Source: Caballeronia arationis (GTDB taxonomy: Bacteria > Pseudomonadota > Gammaproteobacteria > Burkholderiales > Burkholderiaceae). Taken from it: DNA of 64,000 bases. The notes below the pieces were generated by a model that worked only from the letters and a program-made list of their open reading frames with translations, was not told the DNA's origin and made no database searches. Positions 36,279 to 46,318 of the stretch are shown here, in pieces. Both the position numbers and the translations under genes were made by a program. The first letter of the stretch is position 1. Every line of letters starts with the position of its first letter. The stretch lies in NCBI RefSeq assembly GCF_001544975.2, contig NZ_FCOG02000008.1, forward strand, positions 62,001-126,000. Direction: 5' to 3'.

Positions 36279-39200
36279 ATGAAACGCATGCTGTTTAATG
36301 CGACGCAGCAGGAAGAATTGCGCGTCGCCATCGTCGATGGGCAAAAACTCATCGACATCGACATCGAAACCGCCGGGCGCGAACAGCGCAAAGGCAATAT
36401 CTACAAGGGAGTCGTCACCCGCATCGAGCCCTCGCTCGAAGCCTGTTTCGTCAACTACGGCGAGGACCGCCACGGTTTCCTCCCGTTCAAGGAAGTCGCC
36501 CGCCAGTATTTCCGCGACGGCGTCGACATGCGCTCCGCTCGCATCCAGGACGCGCTGCGCGAAGGCCAGGAACTCATCGTCCAGGTCGAAAAGGAAGAGC
36601 GCGGCAACAAGGGCGCGGCCCTGACCACCTTCATCTCGCTCGCTGGACGCTACCTCGTCCTGATGCCGAACAACCCGCGCGGCGGCGGCGTGTCGCGCCG
36701 GATCGAAGGCGACGAGCGGCAGGAACTGCGCGAAACGATGGCGCAGCTCGAACTGCCGGAAGGCATGAGCATCATCGCGCGCACGGCCGGCATCGGCCGC
36801 TCCGCCGAAGAACTGCAGTGGGACCTGAACTACCTGATGCAACTGTGGCGCGCGATCGAAGCCGCGTCGCAGAGCGGCGTCGCCGGCACGCCGATGCTGA
36901 TCTATCTCGAATCGAGCCTCGTCATCCGCGCGATTCGCGACTACTTCCAGCCGGACATCGGCGAAATTCTCATCGACACGACCGAAATCCATGACCAGGC
37001 GCGCGCCTTCATGGACATCGTGATGCCCGACAACCTCCCGAAGGTGAAGCGCTATCACGACGACGTGCCGCTCTTCTCGCGCTTCCAGATCGAGCACCAG
37101 ATCGAAACCGCGTATTCGCGCACGGTGCCGCTGCCCTCGGGCGGCGCGATCGTGATCGACCACACGGAAGCGCTCGTTGCCATCGACGTGAACTCGGCGC
37201 GCTCGACCAAGGGCGCGGACATCGAGGAAACGGCGACCCGCACGAACCTCGAAGCCGCCGACGAAGTTGCGCGCCAGTTGCGTCTACGCGACCTGGGCGG
37301 CCTGATCGTGATCGACTTCATCGACATGGAGTCGGCGAAGAGCCAGCGCGAAGTCGAGCAGCGCCTCAAGGATGCACTGAAGCACGACCGTGCGCGCGTC
37401 CAGATGGGCAAGATCTCGCGCTTCGGCCTGATGGAACTGTCGCGTCAGCGGCTGCGTCCGGCGCTCTCGGAAGGCAGCCACGTGACGTGCCCGCGCTGCA
37501 ACGGCACGGGCCATATCCGCGATACCGAATCGTCCGCGCTGCAAGTGCTGCGGATCATTCAGGAAGAAGCAATGAAGGAAAACACCGCGGCGATCCATTG
37601 CCAGGTGCCGGTCGAGGTGACCGCCTTCCTGCTCAACGAAAAGCGCTCGGAAATCAACAAGATCGAATCGCGCTTCAAGGTCAACGTCGTCCTGATCCCG
37701 AACAAGCATCTCGAAACGCCGCACTACAAGCTGGAGCGCCTGCGTCACGACGACGCGCGTCTCGATGAGCCGCGCGCTTCGTGGAAGATGGCCGTGGAAG
37801 CGGCAACCGAGCTGGAATCGGAAACCGGCTACAGCAAGCGCACCGAAGAAGTGAAGCCGAAGCAGGAAGCGGCCGTGAAGGGCATCACGCCGGCGTCCCC
37901 GGCGCCGAGCGCGCCCGTGAAGCCGGCGCCTGTCGAAGCGGCCGCGCCAGCGGCACCAGCGTCCGCGCCGGCTGCCGGCGGCTTCATCGGCTGGCTGAAG
38001 AACCTGTTCGGCATGCAACCGCAAGCGCAGCCCGCACCGGCTCCGCTCGAAACGACAACACCCGCTCGGCCGACGCGCGAGCGCGGCGAACGCACGGAGC
38101 GCGGCGAGCGTCCGGGCGGCGACCGCAATCGCAACCGACGCAACGGCGCAGCCGCACGCGACGGCGCAACCGCAGGTGCAACCGGCGCTGCGGGCGGCCG
38201 TCAAGGTGGCCGTCGCGAGGAACGCGAGCCGCGCGAAGCACGCGCCGGACGCGAAGGTCGCGAGGGGCGTGAAACGCGCGAGCCGCGTGAAGCCCGCGAA
38301 GGCCGTGAGCCGCGCGAGGCACGTGAAGGCCGCGAACCGCGCGAAGGTCGCGAACCGCGCGAAGGTCGCGAGCGCGGCGAGCGCGCCCAGGAACGCGGTG
38401 CCGAGCGCACGGAACGTCCGGAAGCGGGTGAGCGCCAGGAACGTCGCGAACGTCCGGATCGTCCGGAGCGCGCCGAACGTGGCGAGCGCAAGAAGCCGCA
38501 GCCCGAAGCCGCCGTCGAAGCACTGACGCAAGGCGAAACCGTGGCATCGGAGATCGTCGAGAAGTCGGAAACGCAATTCGCAGGTGCCGATACGGCTCAA
38601 GGCATCGCCCAGGGCGATCAGTCGGCTGCGGCGCGGGAAGGCGAAGAGCGTCGTCGCCGTCGTCGCGGCCGTCGCGGTGGCCGTCGCGAGCGTGACGAGG
38701 AAGGCGTGACGGTGAATCACGCAGCCGACCTCGCGGAAAGCGAAGGTGCCGCGGACAGCATGTCCGCCCAGGCTGGCGTGTTCGACACGAGTTCGTCGCA
38801 GGAAGCGGGCGAGCGTCGCGAGACGCGTCCGGCCGCCCCGGTGGCCGCAGTCGCCGTGCCGGTTGCGGCGGCAGCGATCAGCGTGACGGAACTGCGCGAA
38901 GAAGTTCGTGAAGAAGTGCGTGAGCCCGTCGCCGAAACGCCGCAGCCCGCTGCGGCCGAACGCGCCGAAGCGCCGGCAGAGGCCAGGCAGGAAGAGCCCG
39001 CTCCGACGCCCGATCTGTTCGCGAAACCGGCAGCGCCCCAGCCGGTCGAGAACCCGTTCGGCGCGGAACCGAAGGTCGCGAAGACGGAGCCGGCGGACCC
39101 GTTCGCTCCCGCGTTCACGCCTGCCGTCGAAACGCCGAAGGCGCCTGAGCCTGCGCAAGTCGCCGAAGCAGTAGAGACAACGCAAGCCTTCAGGCCCGTC

Positions 39201-39668
39201 GAAGCGCCGGAACCGGTGAAGGCGGAGGAAGCACCGCAGGCGGTCGTTGCCGAGCCGATCAAGCCGGCGCCCGTCGCGGCAACGCCCGTGTCGGAAATCG
39301 TCGAGACGAGCGCGGCGGCGGAGCCGGTTGCGGCGCCCGCTCCCGTCGAACCGGAACCGGAGCCGGTCAAGGCGTTCGAAGCGGCTGTGGCCGAACCGGT
39401 TGCCTCGGCGGCTCCCGCCGCCAGGCCCGAGTCCGCACCGATCGCAACCGGCGGACTGAAGGAAGAAGCGCTCAAGCCGATGCTGGAAACGGCTGGCCTC
39501 GTCTGGGTGAACACCGACGCCGACAAGCTGCGCGCCGCAAGTGCCGCCGCTGAGCAGGTGGAAAGCCCGAAACGGGTGCCGCGCGAGCGCAAGGCGCTTC
39601 CGCCGGTCGATGCCGCGCCGATGCAGCAAGTCGAAACGGCTGGGAACGCCCATTCGGACGCCCACTAA
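36279..39668 (+). CDS. rne: Ribonuclease E
   Basis: Main endonuclease for mRNA decay and rRNA/tRNA processing and scaffold of the degradosome at the inner membrane. 1129 aa. The catalytic half (about 1-510) starts [21 protein letters not shown], has an S1 domain, the metal-binding aspartates in VAIDVNSAR and LIVIDFIDM, and the zinc-link CPRCNGTGH. The C-terminal half is disordered: an Arg/Glu/Gly repeat region (about 600-750), then Ala/Pro/Glu-rich tail. [15 protein letters not shown] residues near 565 could be a membrane-binding helix. A terminator follows at 39728-39764. Confidence 0.97.
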   Translation: MKRMLFNATQQEELRVAIVDGQKLIDIDIETAGREQRKGNIYKGVVTRIEPSLEACFVNYGEDRHGFLPFKEVARQYFRDGVDMRSARIQDALREGQELIVQVEKEERGNKGAALTTFISLAGRYLVLMPNNPRGGGVSRRIEGDERQELRETMAQLELPEGMSIIARTAGIGRSAEELQWDLNYLMQLWRAIEAASQSGVAGTPMLIYLESSLVIRAIRDYFQPDIGEILIDTTEIHDQARAFMDIVMPDNLPKVKRYHDDVPLFSRFQIEHQIETAYSRTVPLPSGGAIVIDHTEALVAIDVNSARSTKGADIEETATRTNLEAADEVARQLRLRDLGGLIVIDFIDMESAKSQREVEQRLKDALKHDRARVQMGKISRFGLMELSRQRLRPALSEGSHVTCPRCNGTGHIRDTESSALQVLRIIQEEAMKENTAAIHCQVPVEVTAFLLNEKRSEINKIESRFKVNVVLIPNKHLETPHYKLERLRHDDARLDEPRASWKMAVEAATELESETGYSKRTEEVKPKQEAAVKGITPASPAPSAPVKPAPVEAAAPAAPASAPAAGGFIGWLKNLFGMQPQAQPAPAPLETTTPARPTRERGERTERGERPGGDRNRNRRNGAAARDGATAGATGAAGGRQGGRREEREPREARAGREGREGRETREPREAREGREPREAREGREPREGREPREGRERGERAQERGAERTERPEAGERQERRERPDRPERAERGERKKPQPEAAVEALTQGETVASEIVEKSETQFAGADTAQGIAQGDQSAAAREGEERRRRRRGRRGGRRERDEEGVTVNHAADLAESEGAADSMSAQAGVFDTSSSQEAGERRETRPAAPVAAVAVPVAAAAISVTELREEVREEVREPVAETPQPAAAERAEAPAEARQEEPAPTPDLFAKPAAPQPVENPFGAEPKVAKTEPADPFAPAFTPAVETPKAPEPAQVAEAVETTQAFRPVEAPEPVKAEEAPQAVVAEPIKPAPVAATPVSEIVETSAAAEPVAAPAPVEPEPEPVKAFEAAVAEPVASAAPAARPESAPIATGGLKEEALKPMLETAGLVWVNTDADKLRAASAAAEQVESPKRVPRERKALPPVDAAPMQQVETAGNAHSDAH

Positions 39669-39727
39669 GGCGTATGAACAGCCTGCGCCGCGACCACGGC
39701 GCAGGCGAAAAGCGTGACGATGCACAC

Positions 39728-39764
39728 AGCGCCACCGGTGAAAACCGTGTGGCGCTTTTCTTTT
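39728..39764 (+). terminator. Intrinsic terminator after rne
   Basis: AGCGCCACCGGT and its near complement around a GAAA loop, followed by TTTTCTTTT. It lies 60 bp after the rne stop and before moaA. Confidence 0.88.
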
Positions 39765-39876
39765 GTGCCCGGTGTAACGCTCCTTGCCAAAGGGTCTACG
39801 GGTTTCACGTCCTTACATCCGTTAAAATAATTGGATAGCCTCAAAAAAACAGAGCGCAGTCCTCGATAGAGCAGCC

Positions 39877-40986
39877 ATGTCCCGACGCATCATTCCCGTA
39901 GCCGATGTCAGCGCGATTCCGGATTTCTCCGGCGTCGCGACGCCGCCGTCGGGGCTCCTGACCGATACGCTTCACCGTCCGTTGCGCGATCTGCGCATTT
40001 CGGTGACAGATCGTTGCAATTTCCGCTGCGTCTACTGCATGCCGCGCGAAGTCTTCGACAAGGACTACCAGTTCCTGCCGCACGCGGCTTTGCTGTCGTT
40101 CGAGGAAATTGAGCGGATCGCGCGGATTTTCGTCGCGCATGGCGTCGAGAAAATCCGGCTGACGGGCGGCGAGCCGCTCTTGCGCAAGAACATCGAATTC
40201 CTGATCGAGCGCCTTGCGCGTCTTGCGACGCCCGAAGGCCGCCCGCTCGACATCACGCTCACCACGAACGGCTCGATCCTCGCGCGCAAGGCGCGTTCGC
40301 TCGCGGACGCCGGTTTGTCGCGAGTAACGGTCAGCCTCGACGCCCTCGACGACGCCCTCTTCCGCCAGATGAACGACGCGGATTTCGCGGTCGCCGACGT
40401 GCTCGAAGGCATCGAGGCCGCGCACGCCGCCGGCCTCGCGCCGCTCAAGGTCAACATGGTCGTCAAGCGCGGCACGAACGACCAGGAAATCGTCCCGATG
40501 GCGCGCCACTTCAAGGGCAGCGGCACCGTCCTGCGGTTCATCGAATACATGGACGTGGGCGCCTCGAACGGCTGGAACATGACCGAGGTGCTGCCCTCGG
40601 CCGAAGTGGTCGCGCGCATCGCGGAGGATTTCCCGCTGCGCCCGCTCGAAGCGCATTCGGCCGCCGAAACCGCCCAGCGCTGGGGTTATGTCGACGGCGG
40701 CGGCGAAATCGGCGTGATTTCCAGCGTGACGCGCGCGTTCTGCGGCAGCTGCACGCGCGCGCGCCTCTCGACCGAGGGCAAGCTCTACCTGTGCCTGTTC
40801 GCGAACCACGGCCACGATTTGCGCGGCCTCGTGCGGAGCGGCGCGAGCGACGACACCATCGCCACCGCGATCGCCCGCATCTGGGAGCGGCGCACCGACC
40901 GTTATTCGCAACTGCGCGGCAGCAACGCGCTGCCGGTTCCCGATCCCGACGCGCCGCGCGTCGAGATGTCGTATATCGGCGGCTGA
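39877..40986 (+). CDS. moaA: GTP 3',8-cyclase
   Basis: Radical-SAM enzyme that starts molybdenum-cofactor synthesis by converting GTP to cyclic 3',8-dihydro-GTP. 369 aa: N-terminal cluster motif CNFRCVYC, second [4Fe-4S] cluster Cys in [19 protein letters not shown], and the functionally required C-terminal Gly-Gly (SYIGG). First of three Moco genes, one base before mobA. Confidence 0.97.
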   Translation: MSRRIIPVADVSAIPDFSGVATPPSGLLTDTLHRPLRDLRISVTDRCNFRCVYCMPREVFDKDYQFLPHAALLSFEEIERIARIFVAHGVEKIRLTGGEPLLRKNIEFLIERLARLATPEGRPLDITLTTNGSILARKARSLADAGLSRVTVSLDALDDALFRQMNDADFAVADVLEGIEAAHAAGLAPLKVNMVVKRGTNDQEIVPMARHFKGSGTVLRFIEYMDVGASNGWNMTEVLPSAEVVARIAEDFPLRPLEAHSAAETAQRWGYVDGGGEIGVISSVTRAFCGSCTRARLSTEGKLYLCLFANHGHDLRGLVRSGASDDTIATAIARIWERRTDRYSQLRGSNALPVPDPDAPRVEMSYIGG

Positions 40987-40987
40987 C

Positions 40988-41611
40988 TTGTCTCATTCCG
41001 GCATCGCGCAATCCGACATCACCGGCGTCGTGCTCGCGGGCGGCCGCGGTTCGCGCATGGGCGGCGTCGACAAGGGCATGCAGCCGTTTCTCGGCGAACC
41101 GCTCGCACTTCACGTGCTGCGGCGTCTAGCGCCGCAGGTTGGCGCGATGCTGATTAGCGCGAATCGCAGCATCGACGAATACGCGCGTCTCGGCGAGCCG
41201 TTCGGCGCGAAGGTCGTCGCCGATACGCTTCCCGACTATCCCGGTCCGCTTGCCGGCATCGCCGCGGCGATGCGCGCGGCCCAAACGCGGTACGTGCTTA
41301 CCGCGCCCTGCGATGCGCCCTATGCCGACGAGCATCTCGCCCGCACGCTCGCCGACGCGCTCACGGCTGCGCAAGCCGACATCGCGACCGCGGTGATCGT
41401 GGACGCGAACGGCCAGCGCAATCTGCATCCGGTGTTCGCACTCGCGCGCGCGTCGCTTGCCGACGACCTCGAAACCAGTCTGCGCGCGGGCGAGCGCAAG
41501 GTGCGCGCGTGGTACGCGCGCCACAAGACGGTGGAAGTGGCATTCCCCGATGTGCACGCGTTTTACAATGTCAACGATTTGCAGCAGCTAGCCGAGCTGG
41601 AGCGCCGATAG
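40988..41611 (+). CDS. mobA: Molybdenum cofactor guanylyltransferase
   Basis: Joins GMP to Mo-molybdopterin to form the guanine dinucleotide cofactor. 207 aa with VVLAGGRGSRMGGVDKGM, the nucleotidyl-transfer signature, and APCDAPYA for metal binding. The start is a TTG one base after the moaA stop; no ATG lies before the conserved N-terminal motif, so the TTG (or another weak codon) must be used. Confidence 0.92.
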   Translation: MSHSGIAQSDITGVVLAGGRGSRMGGVDKGMQPFLGEPLALHVLRRLAPQVGAMLISANRSIDEYARLGEPFGAKVVADTLPDYPGPLAGIAAAMRAAQTRYVLTAPCDAPYADEHLARTLADALTAAQADIATAVIVDANGQRNLHPVFALARASLADDLETSLRAGERKVRAWYARHKTVEVAFPDVHAFYNVNDLQQLAELERR

Positions 41612-41752
41612 CGAATTGGCGAACCCAGGGGTTTCAGGCGACATCGAAACCAGTCGGACGCCGCCTTCTCCCGACTCGTGCGTCAGGCGCACCCGGCGTC
41701 GCGAGACATCCCGTTCAATCGCCCGACTCCGGTCGCGACCCGTCCCGATTCA

Positions 41753-43054
41753 ATGACCACGTCCAAGCCCTTTCCCGGTTGCATCGCCCAGTACGACCCG
41801 AACGCCCTGCCCGTCGGCGCGGCGCAGGAGATCGTGCGCCAGTGGGCTGCGCCGCGCGGGCAGGCTGCGTCGTTCGAGCGAGTGAGCCTCTTCGATGCAC
41901 TGGATCGCGTGCTGGCCGAAGATGTCGTCTCGCCGATCGACGTGCCCTCCCACGACAACTCCGCGATGGACGGCTACGCGTTCGCGGGCGCTTGCCTCGG
42001 TGGCGCACGCGAGGTCGATCTGAAAGTGGTCGGCACGGCGCTCGCGGGACAGCCGTTTCTCGACACACCGTCCGTCGCGCAGTGCGTGCGCATCATGACG
42101 GGCGCGCTGATTCCGCCCGGCTGCGACACCGTCGTGCCGCAGGAACTCGTCACGCGCGAAGGCGACGCGATCCGCTTCGCGGCGGGCGCCGTGCAGCCGG
42201 GCCAGAACCGGCGCCTCGCGGGCGAGGATCTCGCGAAGGACCGGCCGGCGCTCGCGGCGGGCCGTATCATGCGGGCATCGGACCTGGGCTTGCTGGCGTC
42301 GCTCGGCATTGCGGAAGTCGCGGTTCGGCGACGTCTGCGGATCGCGTTCTTTTCGACCGGCGACGAACTGCGTTCGGTCGGCGAAACGCTGACTCCGGGC
42401 AGCATCTACGACAGCAACCGCTACACGCTCTACGCGATGCTGCGCCGGCTGAATGTCGAGCCGATCGATCTGGGCGTGGTCCGCGACGATCGCGCATCGC
42501 TCGAGAAGGCGTTGCGCCACGCGACCGAAACAGCCGATGTCGTCATCAGTTCGGGCGGCGTATCGGTGGGCGATGCGGACTTCACGCGCGAACTGATGAA
42601 TTCGCTCGGCGATGTCGCGTTCTGGAAGATCGCGATGCGCCCGGGCCGCCCGCTCGCGTTCGGCCGGCTGTGGTCCGGTCCGCGCGCGGGCGAAGGCGAA
42701 TCGGCGCTCTTCTTCGGCTTGCCGGGCAATCCGGTCGCGGTGATGGCGACGTTCTATTTCATCGTGCGCGAAGCTTTGCTCGCGATGTCGGGCGCGACGC
42801 GCGAACCGCTGCCGCTGATCCAGGCCGTCAGCCCGCAACCGATCAGGAAACGCGCGGGCCGCACCGAGTTCCAGCGCGGCATCGCGCGCCGCGACGACGA
42901 CGGGCGCTTCGTCGTCGTCACAACGGGACCGCAGGGTTCGGGCGTACTCAGTTCGATGAGCAATGCAAACTGCTTCATCGTCCTGGAACATGACCGCGGC
43001 GACGTCGACGCTGGCGAAACGGTCGACATCCTGCCCTTCGCCGGACTGATCTGA
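41753..43054 (+). CDS. moeA: Molybdopterin molybdenumtransferase
   Basis: Inserts molybdate into adenylated molybdopterin. 433 aa: DVPSHDNSAMDGYAF, the cofactor-binding block IMTGALIPPGCDTVVPQE, the MoCF motif SSGGVSVGDADF, and LPGNPVAVMATF. The ATG at 41753 gives the normal N-terminus; the frame is open upstream to 41678. Third gene of the moaA-mobA-moeA unit. Confidence 0.96.
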   Translation: MTTSKPFPGCIAQYDPNALPVGAAQEIVRQWAAPRGQAASFERVSLFDALDRVLAEDVVSPIDVPSHDNSAMDGYAFAGACLGGAREVDLKVVGTALAGQPFLDTPSVAQCVRIMTGALIPPGCDTVVPQELVTREGDAIRFAAGAVQPGQNRRLAGEDLAKDRPALAAGRIMRASDLGLLASLGIAEVAVRRRLRIAFFSTGDELRSVGETLTPGSIYDSNRYTLYAMLRRLNVEPIDLGVVRDDRASLEKALRHATETADVVISSGGVSVGDADFTRELMNSLGDVAFWKIAMRPGRPLAFGRLWSGPRAGEGESALFFGLPGNPVAVMATFYFIVREALLAMSGATREPLPLIQAVSPQPIRKRAGRTEFQRGIARRDDDGRFVVVTTGPQGSGVLSSMSNANCFIVLEHDRGDVDAGETVDILPFAGLI

Positions 43055-43102
43055 AACGCGCAACAGGCTTTTGAAACACCGACAGACGGGGATTTTCCTT
43101 CA

Positions 43103-43378
43103 ATGAAAAAGCAGATTTCCTTCATCGCACCGGGACAAACGGCAAAGGCGCTGATCCTCGTGTACCTGACGTTCAGCGTGCCGATCGTGCTGCTGGGCGT
43201 GCTGGTCGCGTTCTTCCGCTTCGGCTCGGTCGAACTCAGCACGGTGACGAGCGCGCTGCTGCTCAACGCGATCCTTGGCTTCGTCCTTCTGTGGATCGCG
43301 TGCCACGCGTACAACTGGGTGGCGTCGCGCTTCGGCGGGATCGAGATCGTCTTGTCCGACGCGCCGGAGGAAGCGTGA
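43103..43378 (+). CDS. Small two-helix membrane protein
   Basis: 91 aa with two hydrophobic helices (about 13-38 and 50-72) separated by a short loop. I do not recognise the family; it resembles uncharacterised inner-membrane proteins found beside moeA in related genomes. It lies 48 bp after moeA, and its stop overlaps the next ATG by one base (TGATG). Confidence 0.7.
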   Translation: MKKQISFIAPGQTAKALILVYLTFSVPIVLLGVLVAFFRFGSVELSTVTSALLLNAILGFVLLWIACHAYNWVASRFGGIEIVLSDAPEEA

Positions 43379-43857
43379 TGAGCGCGCTGATCCGCACGGC
43401 CACACCCACTGACGTCGGCGCGATCTTCGCGCTGATGCTCGAACTCGCCGAATTCGAGAAGCTCACGCATCTCTTCGTCGCCACCGAAGACGGCGTGCAC
43501 GATGCGCTATTCGGCGCGCGGCCCGCCGCCGAAGCGCTCGTCGCAGAGGAGAACGGCGCGGTGGTCGGTTATGCGCTTTTCTTCCACAACTTCTCGACGT
43601 TCCTCGGCAAACGCGGCCTCTACCTCGAAGACCTGTACGTGCGTCCTAATCTGCGCGGCAGCGGTCTCGGCACGAAAATGCTGCGCGCGCTCGCGGCACT
43701 CGCCGTCGAGCGCAAATGCGGCCGCTTCGAATGGTCGGTGCTCGACTGGAACCAGCAGGCCATCGACTTCTACGAAAAGATGGGGGCGACCGTGCTGCCC
43801 GACTGGCGCATCGTGCGCATCACGGGCGACTCGCTCGACAAGCTGGCTCACGGCTGA
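43378..43857 (+). CDS. GNAT-family N-acetyltransferase
   Basis: 159 aa. Acetyl-CoA-binding motif A is LEDLYVRPNLRGSGLGTKMLRALA; the C-terminal WNQQAIDFYEKMGA matches the diamine acetyltransferase-like branch. Likely acetylates a small amine or an amino acid; the substrate is unknown. Translation is probably coupled to the small membrane protein upstream. It converges on rmuC with an 8-bp gap. Confidence 0.88.
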   Translation: MSALIRTATPTDVGAIFALMLELAEFEKLTHLFVATEDGVHDALFGARPAAEALVAEENGAVVGYALFFHNFSTFLGKRGLYLEDLYVRPNLRGSGLGTKMLRALAALAVERKCGRFEWSVLDWNQQAIDFYEKMGATVLPDWRIVRITGDSLDKLAHG

Positions 43858-43865
43858 CTGGTCTA

Positions 43866-45332
43866 TCAGGCGTCGTCGGGATCTTCGCCCGGCGACGCCC
43901 CGAGCATCCCCGCCACCTGCTCTCCCGGCAACGCCTCGACATCGCGCAGCTTCTTGTTCATCTGACGCGTGCGCGTCTCCGCCGCTTCGATCGATCGCGT
44001 CACGGTTTCGAGTTGCCGTCTGGTGTTCGCGAGCACATCGCCGAACTTGCGGAACTCGGTCTTCACCGCGCCGAGCACCTGCCACACCTCGCTCGAACGC
44101 TTCTCGATGGCGAGCGTACGGAAGCCCATCTGCAAACTGTTGAGCAACGCGGTCAGCGTCGTCGGCCCGGCGACGCTCACCCGATACTCCCGCTGCAGCA
44201 TGTCCGTGAGTCCGGGACGCCGCAGGATCTCCGCGTACAAGCCTTCGGTCGGCAGAAAGAGCAGCGCGAAATCCGTGGTGTGCGGCGGCGCGACGTACTT
44301 CTCCGCGATCGTCTTCGCCTCCGCGCGCACGCGCCCTTCGAGCGCACGCGACGCTTCTTCCACTGCGACCGGATCGGCGCGTTCCTGCGCGTCGATCAGA
44401 CGTTCATAGTCCTCGCGCGGAAACTTCGCGTCGATAGGCAGCCAGACAGGCGTCGCGACGCTGCCGGCGGTGCCGGGCGTGTCGTGCCGCCCGGGCAACC
44501 TGATTGCGAACTCGACGCGCTCGCTGCTCTTCGGAATCGTCGCGACGTTCTTGGCGTATTGATCGGGCGTGAGCACCTGTTCGAGCAGCGACTCAAGTTG
44601 CACTTCGCCCCACGTTCCGCGCGTCTTGACGTTGGTCAGCACCTTCTTGAGATCGCCGACGCCCGCCGCCAGCGTCTGCATCTCGCCGAGCCCGCGATGC
44701 ACCTGCTCCAACCGTTCGGACACGAGCTTGAACGATTCGCCGAGCCGTTGCTCCAGCGTCGCGTGCAGCTTTTCGTCGACGGTGCGGCGCATTTCGTCCA
44801 GCTTCGCCGCGTTGTTCGCCTCGATATCCTTCAGCCGCGCTTCGAGCGTCGCGCGCACTTCGGTCAGGCGCCGGTCGTTTGTCTCCGACAGTTGCGCGAG
44901 TTGCAGCGCGAGCGTGTCACCGAAGCGCTTCAGCGCATTGCCCTGCTCGTCGCGCGCATGCTGGAGCTGCAGCGCATTGCTTTCCGTGAGCTTCACGAGC
45001 TGCTGCGCGAAGGCTTCGATCTGCGCGTTCTGCACGGTCGCCATGCTGGCGAGCTGCGTCGCGAGCGTCTGCTGGAACTGCGCGAAACCGCTGCTCGCCT
45101 CGGTGCGCGACGCGCGCGAGCTCTCCGTGATGTCGCTCCGCAAGCCGCGTTCGAGCCGTTCCTGCGCGCGCGCATGCGCCTCGCCCATGTCGTTGACGCG
45201 ATCCGTCAGCGCCGCGAATTCCTCGTCGATGTCGGCGTGCGCATTGCGGCGCGCGAGCACGAACAGCGCGATCGAAACAATGACGAGCGCGATCGCCAGG
45301 AACGCGACCGCGCCGGGCAACAGCATGGTCAT
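43866..45332 (-). CDS. rmuC: DNA recombination protein RmuC
   Basis: Limits inversions between short inverted repeats in E. coli. 488 aa: one N-terminal transmembrane helix (about 5-27), a long coiled coil (about 30-200, QLAQLSETNDRRLTEVRATLE and similar), then the nuclease-like RmuC domain with WGEVQLESLLEQVL and IDAKFPREDYERL. It overlaps the upstream dehydrogenase gene by 4 bp (ATGA). Confidence 0.94.
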   Translation of the reverse strand: MTMLLPGAVAFLAIALVIVSIALFVLARRNAHADIDEEFAALTDRVNDMGEAHARAQERLERGLRSDITESSRASRTEASSGFAQFQQTLATQLASMATVQNAQIEAFAQQLVKLTESNALQLQHARDEQGNALKRFGDTLALQLAQLSETNDRRLTEVRATLEARLKDIEANNAAKLDEMRRTVDEKLHATLEQRLGESFKLVSERLEQVHRGLGEMQTLAAGVGDLKKVLTNVKTRGTWGEVQLESLLEQVLTPDQYAKNVATIPKSSERVEFAIRLPGRHDTPGTAGSVATPVWLPIDAKFPREDYERLIDAQERADPVAVEEASRALEGRVRAEAKTIAEKYVAPPHTTDFALLFLPTEGLYAEILRRPGLTDMLQREYRVSVAGPTTLTALLNSLQMGFRTLAIEKRSSEVWQVLGAVKTEFRKFGDVLANTRRQLETVTRSIEAAETRTRQMNKKLRDVEALPGEQVAGMLGASPGEDPDDA

Positions 45333-46309
45333 TTCTTCAGCACGTCGGGGTTGATCGGATTAGGCGGGTTGCCGGCGCGCGGACCTTCGCCCAGACCGGC
45401 GATGAGGTTGTCGGCGGCCAGATTCGCCATCGCGCGGCGCGTCGCTTCGCTCGCGCTCGCGATGTGCGGCGTCAGCACGACATTCGAGAGCGTCAGGAAA
45501 TCGCGGTTGAAGTTCGGCTCGCCTTCGAACACGTCGAGACCCGCGCCCGCGATCTGGCGGCGCCGCAATGCCTCGATCAGCGCCGCGTCGTCGACGATGC
45601 CGCCGCGTGCAATGTTGGTCAGCGTTGCCGTCGGCTTCATCAGCGCGAGTTCGGCCCCGCCGATCGTGTGATGGCTCGCGCTGCTGTACGGCACGACGAG
45701 CACGACGTGGTCGGCGTGCTTGAGCAAGTCCTCTTTCGACGCGTATTCGGCGTTCAGTTCAGCTTCGATCTCAGGCGCGACGCGCGAGCGGTTGTGATAG
45801 ATCACGCGCATGCTGAAGCCTTTCGCGCGCCGCGCGAGCGCCTGGCCGATGCGTCCCATGCCGATCACGCCGAGCGTCGAGCCGTAGATGTCCGATCCGG
45901 TGAACGCGTCGTACGACCACTCCTGCCATTTGCCGGCGCGCAGATAGTGCTCGGATTCCGTGACGCGGCGAGCCGTCGCCATCATCAGCGCCCAGCCGAA
46001 ATCGGCCGTGGTTTCGTTCAGCACGTCTGGCGTGTTGGTGCCGAGCACGCCGTGCGCGTTGAACGCCTGCATGTCGAAGTTGTTGTACCCGACCGCCATG
46101 TTCGACACCACTTTCAGGTTCGGCGCGCCTTCGATTGCCTTCGCGCCGACCGGATCGCCCGCTATGAACGCGCCGTCCTTGTCGGCGAGACGCGCGGCGA
46201 TCTGATCGGCGGGCAGCGCCGGGCCGTCGTGGGCATCGACTTCGAAATACTGTTTCAGGCGCTCGATCACATCGGGGAAGATGGGACGTGAGACAAAAAC
46301 CTTCTTCAT
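45329..46309 (-). CDS. D-2-hydroxyacid dehydrogenase (glyoxylate/hydroxypyruvate reductase type)
   Basis: 326 aa, NAD(P)-binding GMGRIGQALARRA, catalytic Arg in NIARGGIVDD, Glu in VFEGEP and His in TPHIASASEATR. Closest by pattern to GhrB/TkrA reductases of glyoxylate, hydroxypyruvate and 2-ketogluconate. It lies 10 bp after the antiporter gene. Confidence 0.92.
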   Translation of the reverse strand: MKKVFVSRPIFPDVIERLKQYFEVDAHDGPALPADQIAARLADKDGAFIAGDPVGAKAIEGAPNLKVVSNMAVGYNNFDMQAFNAHGVLGTNTPDVLNETTADFGWALMMATARRVTESEHYLRAGKWQEWSYDAFTGSDIYGSTLGVIGMGRIGQALARRAKGFSMRVIYHNRSRVAPEIEAELNAEYASKEDLLKHADHVVLVVPYSSASHHTIGGAELALMKPTATLTNIARGGIVDDAALIEALRRRQIAGAGLDVFEGEPNFNRDFLTLSNVVLTPHIASASEATRRAMANLAADNLIAGLGEGPRAGNPPNPINPDVLKK

Positions 46310-46318
46310 CGGTTGCTC

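Noticed and set aside
35429..36298. 289-aa open frame in the rne leader
   Set aside because: No ribosome site or domain; it runs into rne out of frame.
37284..39725. 813-aa open frame opposite rne
   Set aside because: It mirrors the low-complexity rne codons in high-GC DNA and has no ribosome site or family motif; rne on the plus strand is certain.
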